NCBI GenBank assembly: GCA_903930435.1
Contig: CAIYYN010000054.1
Coordinates: 310,001-374,000, forward strand
Source of the DNA: an uncultured Hyphomicrobiales bacterium
GTDB taxonomy: Bacteria; Pseudomonadota; Alphaproteobacteria; Rhizobiales; Ancalomicrobiaceae
Reading direction: 5' to 3'
Length of the DNA stretch: 64,000 nucleotides
This document shows positions 27,104 to 35,825 of this stretch, one piece after another. The translations under genes were made by a program, and so were the position numbers. Below the pieces are notes generated by a model. That model did no database searches. It was given only the letters and a program-made list of their open reading frames with translations, and was not told the origin of the DNA. Positions within the stretch are counted from its first letter, which is position 1, and the number at the start of each line of letters is the position of its first letter.

Positions 27104-28300
27104 ATGGACCTCAGTTTCACACCCGAAGAAACCGCCTTTCGCGAGGAGGTTCGGACCTTCTTTCGAACGGAAATCCCGGCCTATATCCGCGCAAAGGTGT
27201 CGGAGGGCCGCCCACTGGCGCGACAGGATTATGTCACCTCGCAACGCATCCTGAACACCAAGGGCTGGGCTGTTCCGCATTGGCCGCTTGAACATGGTGG
27301 CCAGCCCTGGACGCCGATCCAGCGCTACATCTTCACCGAGGAACTGATGCAGGCGGCGGTCCCGCTGCCGCTGCAATTCAATTGCTACATGATCGGTCCC
27401 GTGATTGCGGCGTTCGGCTCATCCGAGCAGAAGCGGCGCTTTCTGCCGCGCATCGCCAATCTGGATGACTGGTGGTGTCAGGGATTTTCAGAACCCGGAG
27501 CAGGCTCGGATCTTGCCTCGCTCAAGACACGGGCCGTGCGCGATGGTGATGAATATATCGTCGACGGACAGAAGACCTGGACCACGCTTGGACAATACGC
27601 GGACTGGATCTTCTGCCTTGTCCGCACCGATCCCGATGCCAAGAAACAGGCGGGGATTTCGTTCCTTCTGATCGACATGAAATCCCCCGGCATCACGGTT
27701 CGCCCGATCATCACGATTGATGGTCGTCATGAGGTCAACGAGATCTTTTTCGACGCGGTCCGGGTGCCGGTGGAAAATCTCGTCGGTGAAGAGAACAGGG
27801 GCTGGGACTACGCCAAATTCCTGCTCGCCAACGAACGGACTGGTATTGCTCGCATCGGTCTTTCAAAGGAGCGGATCGCCCGGATCAAGCGGCTCGCACG
27901 CACGACGTCGGCTGGCCAGGGGTGCATGTGGGATGACATGGACTTTCGGTCGCGGGTGGCGTCGGTGGAGATCGACCTGAAGGCGCTTGAAATCACGCAG
28001 ATGCGCGTTGTTGCGGCCCAGGCCAAGCGAAGTGACGGCAAGCCCGATCCGGCATCCTCGATCCTGAAGATCCGTGGCTCGGAATTGCAGCAGGCAACAA
28101 CGGAACTGTTGCTGGAACTCGCTGGTCCCAATGCGCTGATCGGCGCAGCCTCCGGCGATTTACGCAACGATCTCAACGCCGAATTCGATTGGGTCGATGC
28201 GGCTGCGCCAACCTATTTCAATACCCGCAAGGTCTCGATCTACGGCGGGTCCAACGAAATCCAGCACAATGTGATCGCCAAGGCGATCCTCGGGCTTTAA
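27104..28300 (+). CDS. Acyl-CoA dehydrogenase
   Basis: A 398-residue flavoprotein dehydrogenase. The three ACAD regions are present: FTPEETAFREEVRTFFR at the N-terminus, the FAD/substrate block WWCQGFSEPGAGSDLASLKTRA (about residue 125), and the C-terminal SIYGGSNEIQHNVIAKAILG, whose YGGSNEIQ is the ACAD signature. ATG 27104 gives MDLSFTPEE. It follows the ligase by 43 bp and precedes a second dehydrogenase by 13 bp. The paired arrangement resembles heterotetrameric ACADs of steroid and cyclic-acid breakdown. Confidence 0.92.
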   Translation: MDLSFTPEETAFREEVRTFFRTEIPAYIRAKVSEGRPLARQDYVTSQRILNTKGWAVPHWPLEHGGQPWTPIQRYIFTEELMQAAVPLPLQFNCYMIGPVIAAFGSSEQKRRFLPRIANLDDWWCQGFSEPGAGSDLASLKTRAVRDGDEYIVDGQKTWTTLGQYADWIFCLVRTDPDAKKQAGISFLLIDMKSPGITVRPIITIDGRHEVNEIFFDAVRVPVENLVGEENRGWDYAKFLLANERTGIARIGLSKERIARIKRLARTTSAGQGCMWDDMDFRSRVASVEIDLKALEITQMRVVAAQAKRSDGKPDPASSILKIRGSELQQATTELLLELAGPNALIGAASGDLRNDLNAEFDWVDAAAPTYFNTRKVSIYGGSNEIQHNVIAKAILGL

Positions 28301-28313
28301 GGGACGCAATCGA

Positions 28314-29459
28314 ATGGATTTCGATCTTTCAAGTGAACAGAGCCTTTTGAAGGAAACAGTCGACCGCTGGGTCGCGGATACCTACGGCACGTTGGCCCAG
28401 ATAGAGGCAAGCCGAAAGGCGCCGCTCGGGTTCAGCGAGGCAGCATGGCTACAATTGGCAGACCTTGGCCTTCTCGCACTCCCTTTCAGCGAGGCTGACG
28501 GCGGATTTGGCGGCGGGCCGACCGAAACGCTCGTGGCGATGGAGGCCTTGGGTCGCGGACTGGTGCCTGAGCCCTATTTTGCCAGCGTCGTGCTGGGTGG
28601 CGCAGCCATCAGGCTTGCCGCAAGTTCAGACCAGCGTCAGCGGCTGATCCCCAGCCTGATCGACGGGAGCCTGCGTCTGGCATTCGCGCACGGCGAACGA
28701 CAGGCGCGCTACGATCTGGCCGATGTCGCAACAACGGCGCGCGGCATCGACGGCGGCTTTGTGCTTGAAGGCCAGAAATCGGTCGTCCTGAATGCCGACA
28801 CCGCAGGCATGCTCGTGGTCAGCGCGCGAACGGCAGGCGGACAGCGCGACCGCGCGGGTATCAGCCTCTTCCTGGTGCCGACGGATGCATCGGGTGTCAG
28901 CCTGCACTCCTATGGCACCCACGACGGCGGGCGCGCTGCCGATATCACATTGTCCGGCGTCCATGTCCCGCAAGACGCGTTGCTTGGGACGGAAGACGAG
29001 GCATTTGCCGTGATCAGTCGGATCATCGCGGGTGCGATCGCAGCCCTGTCGGCAGAAGCGGTCGGTATCATGGAAGCGCTGAACGCGCTGACGGTCGACT
29101 ATCTGAAAACCCGCAAGCAGTTTGGTGTGCCAATCGGGACCTTCCAGGTCTTGCAACATCGCGCCGTTGATATGCTGGTTGCGCTCGAACAGGCGCGTTC
29201 GATGGAGCTCTATGCCGCGATGATGGCCGAGGCGGAGGATCCTGTTGCGCGGGATCTGGCCATGTCGGCAGCCAAGGTGCAGATCAACCGCTCCGCCCGG
29301 TTTGTCGCCCAGCAAGCTGTGCAACTGCATGGCGGGATCGGCATGACGATGGAATATCTCGGCGCCCATTATTTCCGGCGACTGACCATGATCGAGATGA
29401 TGTTCGGCGATACCCCGCATCACCTGCGCGTTGTGGCCGATGCCGGTGGATTGGCTTAG
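28314..29459 (+). CDS. Acyl-CoA dehydrogenase, second subunit-type paralogue
   Basis: A 381-residue ACAD. It has DFDLSSEQSLLKETVDRWV at the N-terminus, TRKQFGVPIGTFQVLQHRAVDM (about residue 262) and QLHGGIGMTMEYLGAHYFRR near the C-terminus. The middle FAD-contact block is weaker than in the preceding gene: AFAHGERQARYDL replaces the usual TEPxAGSD-like sequence. That fits the less-conserved partner of a two-gene ACAD pair, which is an inference. It is 13 bp downstream of the first dehydrogenase. Confidence 0.9.
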   Translation: MDFDLSSEQSLLKETVDRWVADTYGTLAQIEASRKAPLGFSEAAWLQLADLGLLALPFSEADGGFGGGPTETLVAMEALGRGLVPEPYFASVVLGGAAIRLAASSDQRQRLIPSLIDGSLRLAFAHGERQARYDLADVATTARGIDGGFVLEGQKSVVLNADTAGMLVVSARTAGGQRDRAGISLFLVPTDASGVSLHSYGTHDGGRAADITLSGVHVPQDALLGTEDEAFAVISRIIAGAIAALSAEAVGIMEALNALTVDYLKTRKQFGVPIGTFQVLQHRAVDMLVALEQARSMELYAAMMAEAEDPVARDLAMSAAKVQINRSARFVAQQAVQLHGGIGMTMEYLGAHYFRRLTMIEMMFGDTPHHLRVVADAGGLA

Positions 29460-29574
29460 CGGGGTAGGGTCATTTCAATTAGAAGAGGTGCCATAATTAA
29501 TATACGTTGGCGAAAAATGTAGAAATGCGTATGATTTCAATGATGAAAAAGAACGCATTCTGGCAGGTCAGCGC

Positions 29575-30306
29575 ATGGTACCCCGAATTTTGGCTGCTGG
29601 TGACACAGCGCTCGTCGTCGAGTTCGGCGAAACAATTGACCGCGACCTGAGTCGTCGGGTTGCGGCACTCGATCGCCTCCTGTTGAAATCGGCTATTCCC
29701 GGCGTGCTCGAAACAGTGCCGACGTTTCGATCGCTGATGGTTCATTATAACCCGGACCAACTGGACTTCGAGGTCCTGGTGAGGAGGGTGAACCACCTCG
29801 TATCCGGGCTTGTTGCCGATCAGCAGGTTGGTCGAACCTGGGTTCTGCCCGTCTGTTACGACGATACGATGGCGCCGGACATCGCGATGGTCGCAGAGGC
29901 GGCGCGGCTGTCACGCGCGCAACTCATCGAGTGTCATAGCGCCACGACATATTACATCTACATGATCGGCTTCCTGCCCGGGATGGCCTACATGGGCGAC
30001 AATCCCGAGGAATTGCGCCTGCCGCGCCGGGAAACGCCGCGTCTCAAGGTGCCCATGGGCTCCCTTGCAATTGCCATGGGCATGACAAGCGTCTTTCCAC
30101 AGGAAACGCCGTCTGGCTGGCATATCATCGGGCGTTGTCCGGTTCCCATGTGGGAACAGGGGCGTCTGGGCGAGCCGTTGTTGCGGGCCTGTGACGAGGT
30201 CCGGTTCAAGCCGGTCTCGGTGCCCGACTATGGCCGGATTCGTGCCGTGCTCAGCGACCCGGATGTTGAGCTAACGCCTGAAACAATTGATCGAGCGTGC
30301 CGATGA
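29575..30306 (+). CDS. pxpB: 5-oxoprolinase subunit B / KipI family protein
   Basis: A 243-residue PxpB (KipI-like) protein. Family motifs include the N-terminal ILAAGDTALVVEFGETID, the middle YDDTMAPDIAMVAEAARLS, and the strongly conserved FLPGMAYMGDNPEELRLPRRETPRLKVPMGSLAIA (about 140-175). With PxpC and PxpA it forms ATP-dependent 5-oxoprolinase in other bacteria. Here pxpC follows with an ATGA overlap, but no pxpA (LamB/YcsF) gene is seen in the window. The same fold occurs in urea and allophanate enzymes, so the substrate could differ. Confidence 0.88.
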   Translation: MVPRILAAGDTALVVEFGETIDRDLSRRVAALDRLLLKSAIPGVLETVPTFRSLMVHYNPDQLDFEVLVRRVNHLVSGLVADQQVGRTWVLPVCYDDTMAPDIAMVAEAARLSRAQLIECHSATTYYIYMIGFLPGMAYMGDNPEELRLPRRETPRLKVPMGSLAIAMGMTSVFPQETPSGWHIIGRCPVPMWEQGRLGEPLLRACDEVRFKPVSVPDYGRIRAVLSDPDVELTPETIDRACR

Positions 30307-31349
30307 GTGGAGTCTTGCGTGTTGTCGAGAGCGGCTGGGCGACCACGCTCCAGGATCTTGGTCGACCAGGCTACCAGAGGCAGGGCGTTCCGGTCAGCGG
30401 CGCGCTGGACATCGTCAGCCTGCAACTCGCCAATTCTCTCGTCGGTAATCCGCCGTCGATGGTGGCGATTGAAGCGGCCTATACGGGGCCGACGCTGGTT
30501 GCCGAGACCTATTCGGTCCGCATGGCTGTCGTTGGTACGCCGGCAAAACTGGAGCGTTTGCCCTATGCCGCCGCCGTCATCAGCAAGCCCGTCGCACCGA
30601 ACGAGAGTTTTACGCTGGCTCGCGGTGAGGCCCTCAAGGTCGGGACATTGCAAGGCGGGTCCGTGGTCTATATCGCTGTTGAAGGTGGCTTTGACGTCCC
30701 GACCGTTCTCGGCAGTGCTGCAACGGATGTCCGGGGCGGCTTTGGCGGCTGGAATGGCCGCGCGCTGGAACCCCGCGATCTCCTGCCTCTCAGGCTGGAT
30801 AGTGCTTCAGCTTCGCGCGAACGCCGCATGGGTGACTGGCCGCACAAGACACGAGAGACATTTCGGGTGGTTCTCGGTCCGCAGGCCGACTATTTCGATA
30901 CGGCGTCCATCAAGACTTTCTTGACTGAGCGCTTCACGGTGTCATCGCAGGCAAGTCGCATGGGACTTCGATTGAACGGCGCGCCGATCAATCACGCGCG
31001 CGGCTATAATATTACCTCCGATGGCATTGCCTTGGGTTCGATCCAGATCATGGGCAACGGACAGCCGATGATCATGCTCGCAGATCGACCCACGACCGGC
31101 GGCTATCCCAAGATTGCAACAATCATTTCCGCCGACATGCCTGACATCGGGCGACTTGCTGCAGGTAATCCCGTGAAATTTGAGGCAGTTTCGGTAGCCG
31201 AAGCCAAATATATACGTGAAAAGTGGCTCGACACTGTCAGGCGAGATATGGCATCAATCACCTTCCTCAACACGCTTGATGATGTCAATTTGCTCGATCA
31301 CAATTTGATCAGCGGTGTCGTAGGTAATAATAACTGGCTGGAATTTTGA
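30303..31349 (+). CDS. pxpC: 5-oxoprolinase subunit C / biotin-dependent carboxyltransferase-like (KipA family)
   Basis: A 348-residue PxpC/KipA protein. It opens with VLRVVESGWATTLQDLGRPGYQRQGVPVSGALD, the carboxyltransferase A/B-type signature, and later has QASRMGLRLNGAPI and ILADRPTTGGYPKIATI. The start ATG overlaps the pxpB stop (ATGA); an in-frame GTG lies 6 bases earlier. The pair sits inside the acyl-CoA catabolic cluster rather than beside a transporter or pxpA, which is unusual for oxoproline salvage. Confidence 0.88.
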   Translation: MSGVLRVVESGWATTLQDLGRPGYQRQGVPVSGALDIVSLQLANSLVGNPPSMVAIEAAYTGPTLVAETYSVRMAVVGTPAKLERLPYAAAVISKPVAPNESFTLARGEALKVGTLQGGSVVYIAVEGGFDVPTVLGSAATDVRGGFGGWNGRALEPRDLLPLRLDSASASRERRMGDWPHKTRETFRVVLGPQADYFDTASIKTFLTERFTVSSQASRMGLRLNGAPINHARGYNITSDGIALGSIQIMGNGQPMIMLADRPTTGGYPKIATIISADMPDIGRLAAGNPVKFEAVSVAEAKYIREKWLDTVRRDMASITFLNTLDDVNLLDHNLISGVVGNNNWLEF

Positions 31350-31683
31350 TTTTACTGCCTGATTTCCATGATATTGCTTTGATGTGATGATAGGGTGTTT
31401 CGGTCGATTTGGATCAGGGCCACAGACCGACGCACCCGGCGTGTGGGTGAATTCCGTCTCTGCCGTCGTGGAAGCGGTGGCGCTATGATTGCGCTGTTAA
31501 ACTTGGAACAGGCAGGAAGATATCGAGCGGATTGTCCCGTGAAGTCGGTCGAACCGGCTTTGATCTGGCCGCACCAGAGACGTTCTGTTGGGCAAAGAGT
31601 ATGAGCGATCTTGTGCCTTTGGCATCGCATTGACGTCGTGAATGTCAACACGGTCGACCCGCAGGAAAACAAGAGGCATGTAT
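31350..31683. other. Intergenic region before the transglutaminase-like gene
   Basis: About 335 bp. A 69-codon frame at 31395-31604 has no family resemblance and no ribosome site, and I do not regard it as a gene. No terminator or clear operator was seen. Confidence 0.45.
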
Positions 31684-32517
31684 ATGCGAATAAATATTGG
31701 ATTTGATATCATATATACGTGCTCGCAACCGACACCCATGGTGCTGATGCTGAATATTCATCCATCGCGCGTCGCGGACATTATTGAGCCAGATGTCCTG
31801 CATTTCAATCCGGATGTTCTGAAGACGACCTATTTCGATGGCTTTGGGAATGTTTGCACACGCGTTGTTGCACCGGCGGGACCCTTTCAGATTTCGACGT
31901 CTGCCATTGTTCTGGACAGCGGCCTTCCCGATCCACAAAATCCCATGGCGGAGGAAACACCGGTACCGGTCCTGCCGAACGAGGTTCTGGTCTATTTGCT
32001 TGCCAGCCGTTATTGCGAAACGGATCGCCTGGCACCTTTTGCCTGGTCGCTGTTTGGCAACGTCACACCCGGCTGGTCGCGCGTAAGGGCCATCGTGGAA
32101 TTCGTCCACAACACCATCGAGTTTGGCTATCACCATGCCAATCCGACAAAATCCGCGTTCGACGTGCTGCAGCAGCGCCGGGGGGTCTGTCGAGATTTTG
32201 CCCATCTGGCGATTGCGCTTTGCCGGTGCATGAACATACCCGCGCGCTATGCAACGGGCTATCTGGGCGATATCGGCGTCGTGCGCGACGCCGCACCCAT
32301 GGACTTCAGTGCCTGGTTCGAAGCCTATCTCGGGGATCAATGGTATACGTTCGACGCCCGACATAATACGCCGCGCATCGGTCGCGTCCTCATGGCTTAT
32401 GGACGCGATGCTGCCGACGTTGCCCTGACGACCAGCATTGGCGAAGTCATTTTGACGCAATTCAATGTGTGGACGATCCAGTTACCTGAGTTCGCGCCGC
32501 AGACGTCCTGCGTTTGA
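31684..32517 (+). CDS. Transglutaminase-like cysteine protease-fold protein
   Basis: A 277-residue cytoplasmic protein with the bacterial N-terminal beta domain and a transglutaminase core. The nucleophile is in RRGVCRDFAHLAIALCRCMNIPARYATGYL (Cys about 176) and the Asp in WYTFDARHN. At the position where the family usually has HAW(V/F)E, this protein reads SAWFEAYL, so the usual catalytic His appears replaced by Ser. The ATG at 31684 sits 7 bases after AGAGG and is preferred to ATGs at 31678 and 31642. Role unknown. Confidence 0.78.
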   Translation: MRINIGFDIIYTCSQPTPMVLMLNIHPSRVADIIEPDVLHFNPDVLKTTYFDGFGNVCTRVVAPAGPFQISTSAIVLDSGLPDPQNPMAEETPVPVLPNEVLVYLLASRYCETDRLAPFAWSLFGNVTPGWSRVRAIVEFVHNTIEFGYHHANPTKSAFDVLQQRRGVCRDFAHLAIALCRCMNIPARYATGYLGDIGVVRDAAPMDFSAWFEAYLGDQWYTFDARHNTPRIGRVLMAYGRDAADVALTTSIGEVILTQFNVWTIQLPEFAPQTSCV

Positions 32518-32572
32518 GCACGGCGACGCATTTCAATGGCTTCTGGCTACCTTGCATCGGACTGCCCGACCG

Positions 32573-33814
32573 TTACCGATTGACCTGGTTCAACGCAAAT
32601 CCGGCCTTTCCTGCATAGCCCCTGACGATGGCTTCGCGCTCAGCGGGACTGATCACCCGATCGATGAAATCAAAGCCGGCAGGCGCACGCTTCTCAACTT
32701 CGTCGATCACCCGTTCGGGTCCGCCGGTCCGGTTCAGGCGCACGATTTCTGCCGTTTTGCCCAGTCGTTCGTCCTCATAAAGGGTCAAAGCCTGCATGGG
32801 ATGATCGGCTTTCTTCAGCGCATCGGCCAGGGCGCGTGCATCCAGGATCGCCTGGGCGGCACCATTTGAGCCGACCGGATACATGGGATGCGCAGCATCA
32901 CCCATCAGCGTCACGCGCCCGAAACTCCAGCGCTCCAGGGGATCGCGATCGCACATCGGATATTCATAGGCGACCGGTGTTGCCCGAACCAGCGCTTCCA
33001 CATCGACGCCGGGAACATTGAACCGGCGCGCATAGGGCAGGACCTCGTCCATCCGAGCCAGACGCGACCAGCTGTCGACCGGGGGCGGCGTGATCGCCCC
33101 ATCGGCAACCCGGATGGCGATGGCCCAATTGGTCAGACGCGTGTCAGGTGCCGATCCCGGCGCGATCGGATAAAGCGCGAGCTTGGCACCCATGCCGCCG
33201 CCAATGAACATCGACCGACCGGAGAGGAACTGCGGCCATTCGGCAGCGCCGCGCCAGAGCAGCACGCCCTGCCAGCTTGGACGTCCCTCGTTTGGGTAGA
33301 AATGCTTGCGGACCACGGAATGGATGCCGTCCGCCGCAACCAGGACCTCGCCACGCACCGTTTCGCTGCCCGCGCCAAACCGGGAATCCGTGAAATGGGC
33401 GAGTACACCGCCCTCATCCTGGATAAATCCGCCCAGTCGCAGGCCTGTTCGCACCGCCTGCGTCCCGAGCCGCTCGATCACCGCATCATGGATGACCTTC
33501 TGCAGGCGACCGCGATGGATCGAGAATTGCGGATAGTCGAAACCGGCATCGGTCCCGCGCGGCTCGTTCCAGATCTTCTGGCCCAGGCGGTTGATATAGA
33601 TGAGCTCTTTCGTGCGGATGCCGACCGCGTCCAGCGCTGGCAGCAGTCCGAGCGTTGCCAGTTCCTTGATCGCGTGCGGCAGGACGTTGATACCGACACC
33701 GACTTCGCGGATCTGGCTGGCCTGCTCGTAGATGACCGACGGAATGCCGCGCTGGTGCAGCATGAGTGCCAGGGTCAGGCCGCCAATGCCGCCGCCGGCG
33801 ATAAGGACTGTCAT
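32573..33814 (-). CDS. FAD-dependent monooxygenase, PhzS/salicylate hydroxylase-like
   Basis: A 413-residue class A flavoprotein hydroxylase. The Rossmann GxGxxG is VLIAGGGIGGLTLALML at the N-terminus, the DG motif is VLVAADGIHSVVRK (about residue 155), and the GD motif is RVTLMGDAAHPMYPVGSNGAAQAI (about 297). The set matches enzymes that hydroxylate aromatic acids or phenazine-type rings. It is the last gene of the Liv-type importer operon, 48 bp downstream of the cupin gene, which suggests the importer's substrate is aromatic or cyclic. Confidence 0.87.
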   Translation of the reverse strand: MTVLIAGGGIGGLTLALMLHQRGIPSVIYEQASQIREVGVGINVLPHAIKELATLGLLPALDAVGIRTKELIYINRLGQKIWNEPRGTDAGFDYPQFSIHRGRLQKVIHDAVIERLGTQAVRTGLRLGGFIQDEGGVLAHFTDSRFGAGSETVRGEVLVAADGIHSVVRKHFYPNEGRPSWQGVLLWRGAAEWPQFLSGRSMFIGGGMGAKLALYPIAPGSAPDTRLTNWAIAIRVADGAITPPPVDSWSRLARMDEVLPYARRFNVPGVDVEALVRATPVAYEYPMCDRDPLERWSFGRVTLMGDAAHPMYPVGSNGAAQAILDARALADALKKADHPMQALTLYEDERLGKTAEIVRLNRTGGPERVIDEVEKRAPAGFDFIDRVISPAEREAIVRGYAGKAGFALNQVNR

Positions 33815-33862
33815 GATCGTACTCCTACAATCGAACTCAAACTGATGCGGATCGCCTCGCGG

Positions 33863-34315
33863 TCACTGGGCGTCGGGCGGAGGCAGGAAATCCACCTCGT
33901 GCTTTGCGGCAAGCGCGACGACCTCCGCCGGGGTTTGTTCCGGCATGCTGTGGATGGCCCAGAACAGATCGTAGAGGCGGCGGGTCGGGGCCACCCAGAA
34001 CAGGCATTTCACGGTGCGGGTGCCCTTGTTGAAGAGACCATGCGGAAGCCCCATTGGCATGCGCAGCAAATCGCCTGACTTCGCGACGGCTTCGCGTCCG
34101 TCGAGGATCACATCGAGCTGACCTTCGAGCATGTAGACGAATTCATCCTGGGTGGGATGGATATGGGGCGGGACGAATGTGCCGGGCGGCAAGGTTGCGT
34201 GCCAGCTGAAGGAGTTGCTGCTTACTTCTTTCGGCACATAGGTCTGGCCGAGGATGTTCCAGGCGATATTGTCGAGGCCTTCGCCGGCCTTGGTAATTCC
34301 GGGCGCCAAAATCAT
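33863..34315 (-). CDS. Cupin-domain protein
   Basis: A 150-residue single-domain cupin. Motif 1 is PPHIHPTQDEFVYMLEGQLDVIL (about residues 49-70) with metal-type His, His and Glu residues; motif 2 is LRMPMGLPHGLFNKG (about 87). It may be a small dioxygenase or isomerase, or a metal-binding accessory protein. Its start overlaps the LivF stop by 4 bp and the monooxygenase follows it, so it is translated with the transporter and probably acts on the imported compound. Confidence 0.82.
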   Translation of the reverse strand: MILAPGITKAGEGLDNIAWNILGQTYVPKEVSSNSFSWHATLPPGTFVPPHIHPTQDEFVYMLEGQLDVILDGREAVAKSGDLLRMPMGLPHGLFNKGTRTVKCLFWVAPTRRLYDLFWAIHSMPEQTPAEVVALAAKHEVDFLPPPDAQ

Positions 34316-35070
34316 GGTGTCGGTCTTTCCTGTGCAGCGGTGACGGGTTGTGCATGGTCGGTGCCGCTGCCACCAACATGCAGATAGCGATCAGCTATGC
34401 CGGGATCAGCCCGGAAATCGGCGCTGGTGCCGCGCCAGACGATCCGGCCCTTCTCGATCAGGGCGTGCCGGTCGGCCAATTGCAGGACGGCCCCGATTGT
34501 CTTGTCGATGAGGATGATTGGGATACCCTCGCCCTTCAAGCGGGCAAGACAGGTCCAGATCTCTGCCCGGATCAGGGGTGCAAGTCCTTCGGTTGCCTCA
34601 TCAAGCACAAGCAGCCGTGGATTGGTCATGAGCGCCCGACCGATTGCCAGCATCTGCTGCTCGCCGCCGGACAACTGATTGCCGAGGTTGCGCCGCCGTT
34701 CGGCAAGCCGGGGAAAGAGCTGGTAAATCGTAGCCAGTGTCCATTTTGGTGGTCCGAACCGCGCCGCAGATGTCGCGATCAGATTTTCTTCCACTGTCAG
34801 CGTCGGGAATATCTGGCGACCCTCGGGGACCAGCCCCAATCCGGCCTGGGCAATCGTAAACGATGGTAGCCCCGAGAGGTCACGCCCGCAAAAGGACATC
34901 CGTCCGGCCATCAGTGGTAACAGACCGAACAGGCAGCGGATCGTTGTCGTCTTGCCCATGCCGTTCCGTCCAAGCAATGAGACGACCTCACCTGCCCCGA
35001 CATCGAGATCGACGCCGTAAAGGACCTTTGCTTCGCCATATCCGGCTTCAATGGCTTCGAGGTGCAGCAT
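34312..35070 (-). CDS. livF: Branched-chain amino acid-type ABC transporter ATPase (LivF-like)
   Basis: A 252-residue nucleotide-binding subunit. Walker A is LLGRNGMGKTTTI (about residue 36), the ABC signature LSGGEQQMLAIGRAL (about 135), and Walker B LLVLDEATEGLAP. The C-terminal IILIDKTIGAVLQLADRHALIEKG replaces the more usual EQN switch, a variant seen in LivF-like proteins. It shares one base with livG and overlaps the downstream cupin by 4 bp. The C-terminal 20 residues extend beyond the family. Confidence 0.93.
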   Translation of the reverse strand: MLHLEAIEAGYGEAKVLYGVDLDVGAGEVVSLLGRNGMGKTTTIRCLFGLLPLMAGRMSFCGRDLSGLPSFTIAQAGLGLVPEGRQIFPTLTVEENLIATSAARFGPPKWTLATIYQLFPRLAERRRNLGNQLSGGEQQMLAIGRALMTNPRLLVLDEATEGLAPLIRAEIWTCLARLKGEGIPIILIDKTIGAVLQLADRHALIEKGRIVWRGTSADFRADPGIADRYLHVGGSGTDHAQPVTAAQERPTP

Positions 35071-35825
35071 CAGGCCAACTCCTCGTCGCCGAGATAGGCA
35101 TTGCGGACGAGCGGATCGACCCGGATGGTATCCGGCGTTCCGCTCGCGATGATTCGTCCATTGACGAGAACGCTCACGCGATCCGCCAACGAAAAGACGG
35201 CATCCATGTCGTGTTCAACGAGAACAATCGCGACGTCGGATTTGAGTTCCTTCAGCAAGGCAATGGAGGCTTGGGATTCTTCCTGTCCCAGACCGGCAAA
35301 GGGTTCATCAAGCAGCAGTAGACGTGGACGGCAGGCGAGCGCGATGGCGAGTTCCAGAAGTCGCTTCTCGCCATGGGACAGAGTTCCGGCGCGGGCGGTG
35401 CTGCGACCGACAAGGCCGACCCGCGTCAACACCGCTGTCGCTTCGTCGTTCAATGCGCGTTCCTGCCCCACCCGACCGAAGAAGCGGAAACTGGATCCGG
35501 ACCGTGCCTGAATGGCCAGAGCGACATTTTCCAGCACCGTATAATCCGGAAGGATCGACGTGATCTGGAAGGATCGTGCCAGTCCGCGCCGGACGCGCGC
35601 TTCCAGGGGAAGGTGGCTGATGTCTTCGTCAGCGAACAGGATGCGCCCGGCATCGCTCGGCAATGTGCCGGACAGCTGGTTGATCAGCGTCGTCTTGCCA
35701 GCACCATTCGGCCCGATGAGGGCGTGCAGTTCGCGCTCCTCCACGGCGAATGTGACACTGTCGCTGACGAGCAATGCGCCAAATCGCTTGGTCAGGCCTT
35801 CGACGCTGAGGAGTGGTGCGATCAT
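35070..35825 (-). CDS. livG: Branched-chain amino acid-type ABC transporter ATPase (LivG-like)
   Basis: A 251-residue ATPase. Walker A is LIGPNGAGKTTLINQLSG (about residue 35), the signature LSHGEKRLLELAIALA (about 155) and Walker B RLLLLDEPFAGLGQEE, with the switch histidine in AIVLVEHDMDAVFSLADRV. LSHGE is the common LivG form of the signature. It overlaps livM by 4 bp upstream and shares one base with livF downstream. Confidence 0.94.
   Translation of the reverse strand: MIAPLLSVEGLTKRFGALLVSDSVTFAVEERELHALIGPNGAGKTTLINQLSGTLPSDAGRILFADEDISHLPLEARVRRGLARSFQITSILPDYTVLENVALAIQARSGSSFRFFGRVGQERALNDEATAVLTRVGLVGRSTARAGTLSHGEKRLLELAIALACRPRLLLLDEPFAGLGQEESQASIALLKELKSDVAIVLVEHDMDAVFSLADRVSVLVNGRIIASGTPDTIRVDPLVRNAYLGDEELA

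Noticed and set aside
31395-31604. Small gene of 69 codons before the transglutaminase
   Set aside because: No ribosome site, no family likeness and Arg-rich translation typical of random GC-rich frames.
32888-34078. A 396-codon frame opposite the FAD monooxygenase
   Set aside because: Shadow of the monooxygenase and cupin genes; no motifs or ribosome site.
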